From Flavobacterium psychrotrophum (GTDB lineage Bacteria; Bacteroidota; Bacteroidia; Flavobacteriales; Flavobacteriaceae): a stretch of DNA of 64,000 bases. Position 1 is the stretch's first letter. The number at the start of each line of letters is the position of its first letter. This document shows positions 62,674-64,000 of this stretch, piece after piece. The stretch spans positions 1,798,001 to 1,862,000 of the forward strand of contig NZ_CP031557.1 in the NCBI RefSeq assembly GCF_003403075.1. Direction: 5' to 3'. The notes beneath the pieces were generated by a model. That model saw only the letters and a list, made by a program, of their open reading frames with translations, was not told the origin of the DNA and did no database searches. The translations under genes were made by a program, and so were the position numbers.

Positions 62674-63489
62674 TTAGTATTTTACACCCAGTTTGGTAGC
62701 ATTAGCCTTGGCTGTAGGTATTTCTTTAGTAATGTTGCTTATACGAGTAGCATCGCTTGGGTGGGTACTTAAAAACTCAGGCGTGGCACTACCACCTGCC
62801 TTAGCAGACATTCTTTGCCAAAATGCCAAAGCATTATCCGGGTTATATCCTGCTATTGCCATAAGCGTAAGACCTACTTTATCTGCCTCGCTTTCCTGGC
62901 TACGGCCAAAAGGTAATATAGCACCATATTGCGCCCCTAAGCCATATGCCTGCTGAAATATTTGTTGTGTAGACTCTGTTTTACCAGATGTAGCTACTGC
63001 CACACCCTGAGCGCCTAGCTGCGCAAGCATATCAGTACTCATACGCTGTGCACCGTGGTTTAGCAATGCGTGTGCTACTTCATGGCCTAAAACTGTTGCA
63101 AGGCCAGATTCGTCTTTTGTTATTGGCAATATGCCACTATATACCACAATTTTACCGCCCGGCATACACCATGCGTTTACTTCATTGCTCTGTACCAAAT
63201 GGTATTCCCATGCGTAGCCATTCAGGTATTCTGATTGCCCTATAGAGGCAAGATATTTTTCGGCTGCAGCCTTTATCTTTTGACCTACGGCTGTTACCAT
63301 AGCAGCATCTTTAGTACCCGTAATAACTTTATTCTCTTTCAGGAATTGGTCATACTGGGCAAATGCTGTTGGGAAAATTTCACTATTAGAAACCAGGCTC
63401 AGGTTACTTTTTCCGGTAAACGGGTTTGTACTACAGGCTGCAAAAGTAAGTGCTACAGCAGCAGTAAGTGTTATTATTCTTTTGTTCAT
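62674..63489 (-). CDS. M48-family metallopeptidase, lipoprotein
   Basis: 271 residues, lipobox FAAC (Cys19). Zinc motif HEVAH (H136, E137, H140) and third ligand in SQESEADKVGL (E201). Resembles periplasmic BepA/YfgC- or LoiP-like enzymes that degrade misfolded outer-membrane proteins. A TAATTTTG box (63512-63519, minus strand) lies 23 bases before the start. Periplasmic face of the membrane inferred from the lipoprotein signal. Confidence 0.92.
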   Translation of the reverse strand: MNKRIITLTAAVALTFAACSTNPFTGKSNLSLVSNSEIFPTAFAQYDQFLKENKVITGTKDAAMVTAVGQKIKAAAEKYLASIGQSEYLNGYAWEYHLVQSNEVNAWCMPGGKIVVYSGILPITKDESGLATVLGHEVAHALLNHGAQRMSTDMLAQLGAQGVAVATSGKTESTQQIFQQAYGLGAQYGAILPFGRSQESEADKVGLTLMAIAGYNPDNALAFWQRMSAKAGGSATPEFLSTHPSDATRISNITKEIPTAKANATKLGVKY

Positions 63490-63511
63490 GGTGCGTGTTT
63501 TATGTATTGAC

Positions 63512-63519
63512 CAAAATTA
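63512..63519 (-). promoter_or_regulatory. -7 box of the M48 gene
   Basis: TAATTTTG on the minus strand, 23 bases before the ATG; no clear -33. Confidence 0.5.
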
Positions 63520-63630
63520 TAAAAATTATGTGAGAATAATTTTCGAAATAACACCGCTTTAAGTTAAACTATTGTGAATATCACTAACATTAAAGTACTG
63601 AATAACAAGTAACTTAAGAAATCATTATGA

Positions 63631-63658
63631 TTGCATATTAAAATTAAGTGTAAATTTG
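63631..63658 (+). promoter_or_regulatory. Promoter of the alpha/beta hydrolase gene
   Basis: TTG (63631-63633), 17-base spacer, TAAATTTG (63651-63658); 31 bases before the start codon. Confidence 0.7.
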
Positions 63659-63688
63659 ACTAACTTTTATTTGTAAGATAATCCTGTT

Positions 63689-64000
63689 ATGGACGATAAC
63701 GCCACTAAATATAACAGCTCTGTAAAAATGCCTAAAGGCATTATAGCAGCCATTAAGGTAATGGAAACGGTATCGCCTAAAGTAGCGGCTAAGTTTGCCA
63801 TTCGCCTGTTTACAACCCCCATGCGCTATACCCTGCCCAAACGGGAGGAAGTAATGGATAAAATGTCTGTTCAGACACTCGTAAATGTTCCTGCGCTAGG
63901 TAAAACCATACAGGTATATCAATTAGGAGACAATGCTAAGAAAGTACTGTTAGTACATGGCTGGAGTGGCCGTGGCACACAACTGTGCAGCATAGCCGAA
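63689..64000 (+). CDS. Alpha/beta hydrolase, 3' end cut
   Basis: 104 codons from the ATG at 63689 to the window edge. After a basic N-terminal region (about 1-55) the strand and oxyanion-hole motif VLLVHGWSGRGTQL (about 87-100) of the alpha/beta hydrolase fold is visible. The nucleophile elbow lies beyond the window. No signal peptide. Substrate unknown. Confidence 0.8.
   Translation, partial: MDDNATKYNSSVKMPKGIIAAIKVMETVSPKVAAKFAIRLFTTPMRYTLPKREEVMDKMSVQTLVNVPALGKTIQVYQLGDNAKKVLLVHGWSGRGTQLCSIAE

Noticed and set aside
1..64000. tRNA, rRNA, CRISPR or prophage content
   Set aside because: No cloverleaf-like tRNA, rRNA segment, regular direct-repeat array or phage gene set was seen on either strand by reading.

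Overview
The window reads as chromosomal DNA of a Bacteroidota member, most likely a Flavobacterium-like Flavobacteriaceae species. The signs are AT-rich intergenic DNA, paired SusC/SusD outer-membrane uptake genes, a type IX secretion C-terminal sorting domain, a fused CcsBA cytochrome c assembly protein, and many promoters of the Bacteroidota form (-33 TTG, -7 TAnnTTTG, spacer 17-20 bases) with little Shine-Dalgarno signal. I see no rRNA, tRNA, CRISPR array, transposase or phage gene. Those -7 boxes overlap the first possible start of three genes (lacI-type regulator, ccsBA, proline dehydrogenase), so the real starts are placed further downstream.

1-16000, carbohydrate region. On the minus strand lie a PfkB-type sugar kinase (cut by the window edge) and a LacI-type regulator. 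Each is preceded by the same TTAAACGTTTAA palindrome, and the regulator's copy sits between its -33 and -7 boxes. Next come a minus-strand GH127/GH146 beta-L-arabinofuranosidase and a plus-strand run of SusC, SusD, hairpin, GH43, GH43, GH31 and a strong terminator. Together these look like a polysaccharide utilisation locus that strips arabinose and xylose side groups from a plant hemicellulose. No endo-acting backbone enzyme is in view.

16000-31400, mostly housekeeping. This holds CcsBA with a histidine-rich linker, an M1 peptidase, RluD-type pseudouridine synthase plus a PASTA protein, divergent ddl, coaD and an M14 peptidase. A 260-bp MITE-like element carrying four short hairpins with compensating stem changes follows. 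After it come a HEMGH membrane protein, a methyltransferase/spermidine-synthase-fold protein joined to a PhyH-type dioxygenase, and a type IX secreted repeat protein.

31400-45900. A four-gene heme uptake operon (hmuTUV plus a HemS-type heme-handling protein) runs from a consensus promoter. Then come an SRPBCC protein, a secreted metallophosphoesterase, a secreted PI-PLC-like phosphodiesterase, a second SusC/SusD pair without glycosidases, a small membrane protein and a TauE/SafE exporter.

45900-64000. A polyamine-type operon (speA, deoxyhypusine-synthase-like gene, Asp-rich protein) is preceded by a leader holding a 58-codon reading frame. Beyond it are aroB and divergent proline dehydrogenase, an outer-membrane barrel, a ClC/HPP transporter pair, a VOC protein, a pRiA4b-ORF3-like protein, an NdpA-type nucleoid protein, a BamA-like surface protein, an ABC-2 exporter, an M48 lipoprotein peptidase and a truncated alpha/beta hydrolase. 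All functions are read from sequence motifs and family knowledge; no database search was possible.
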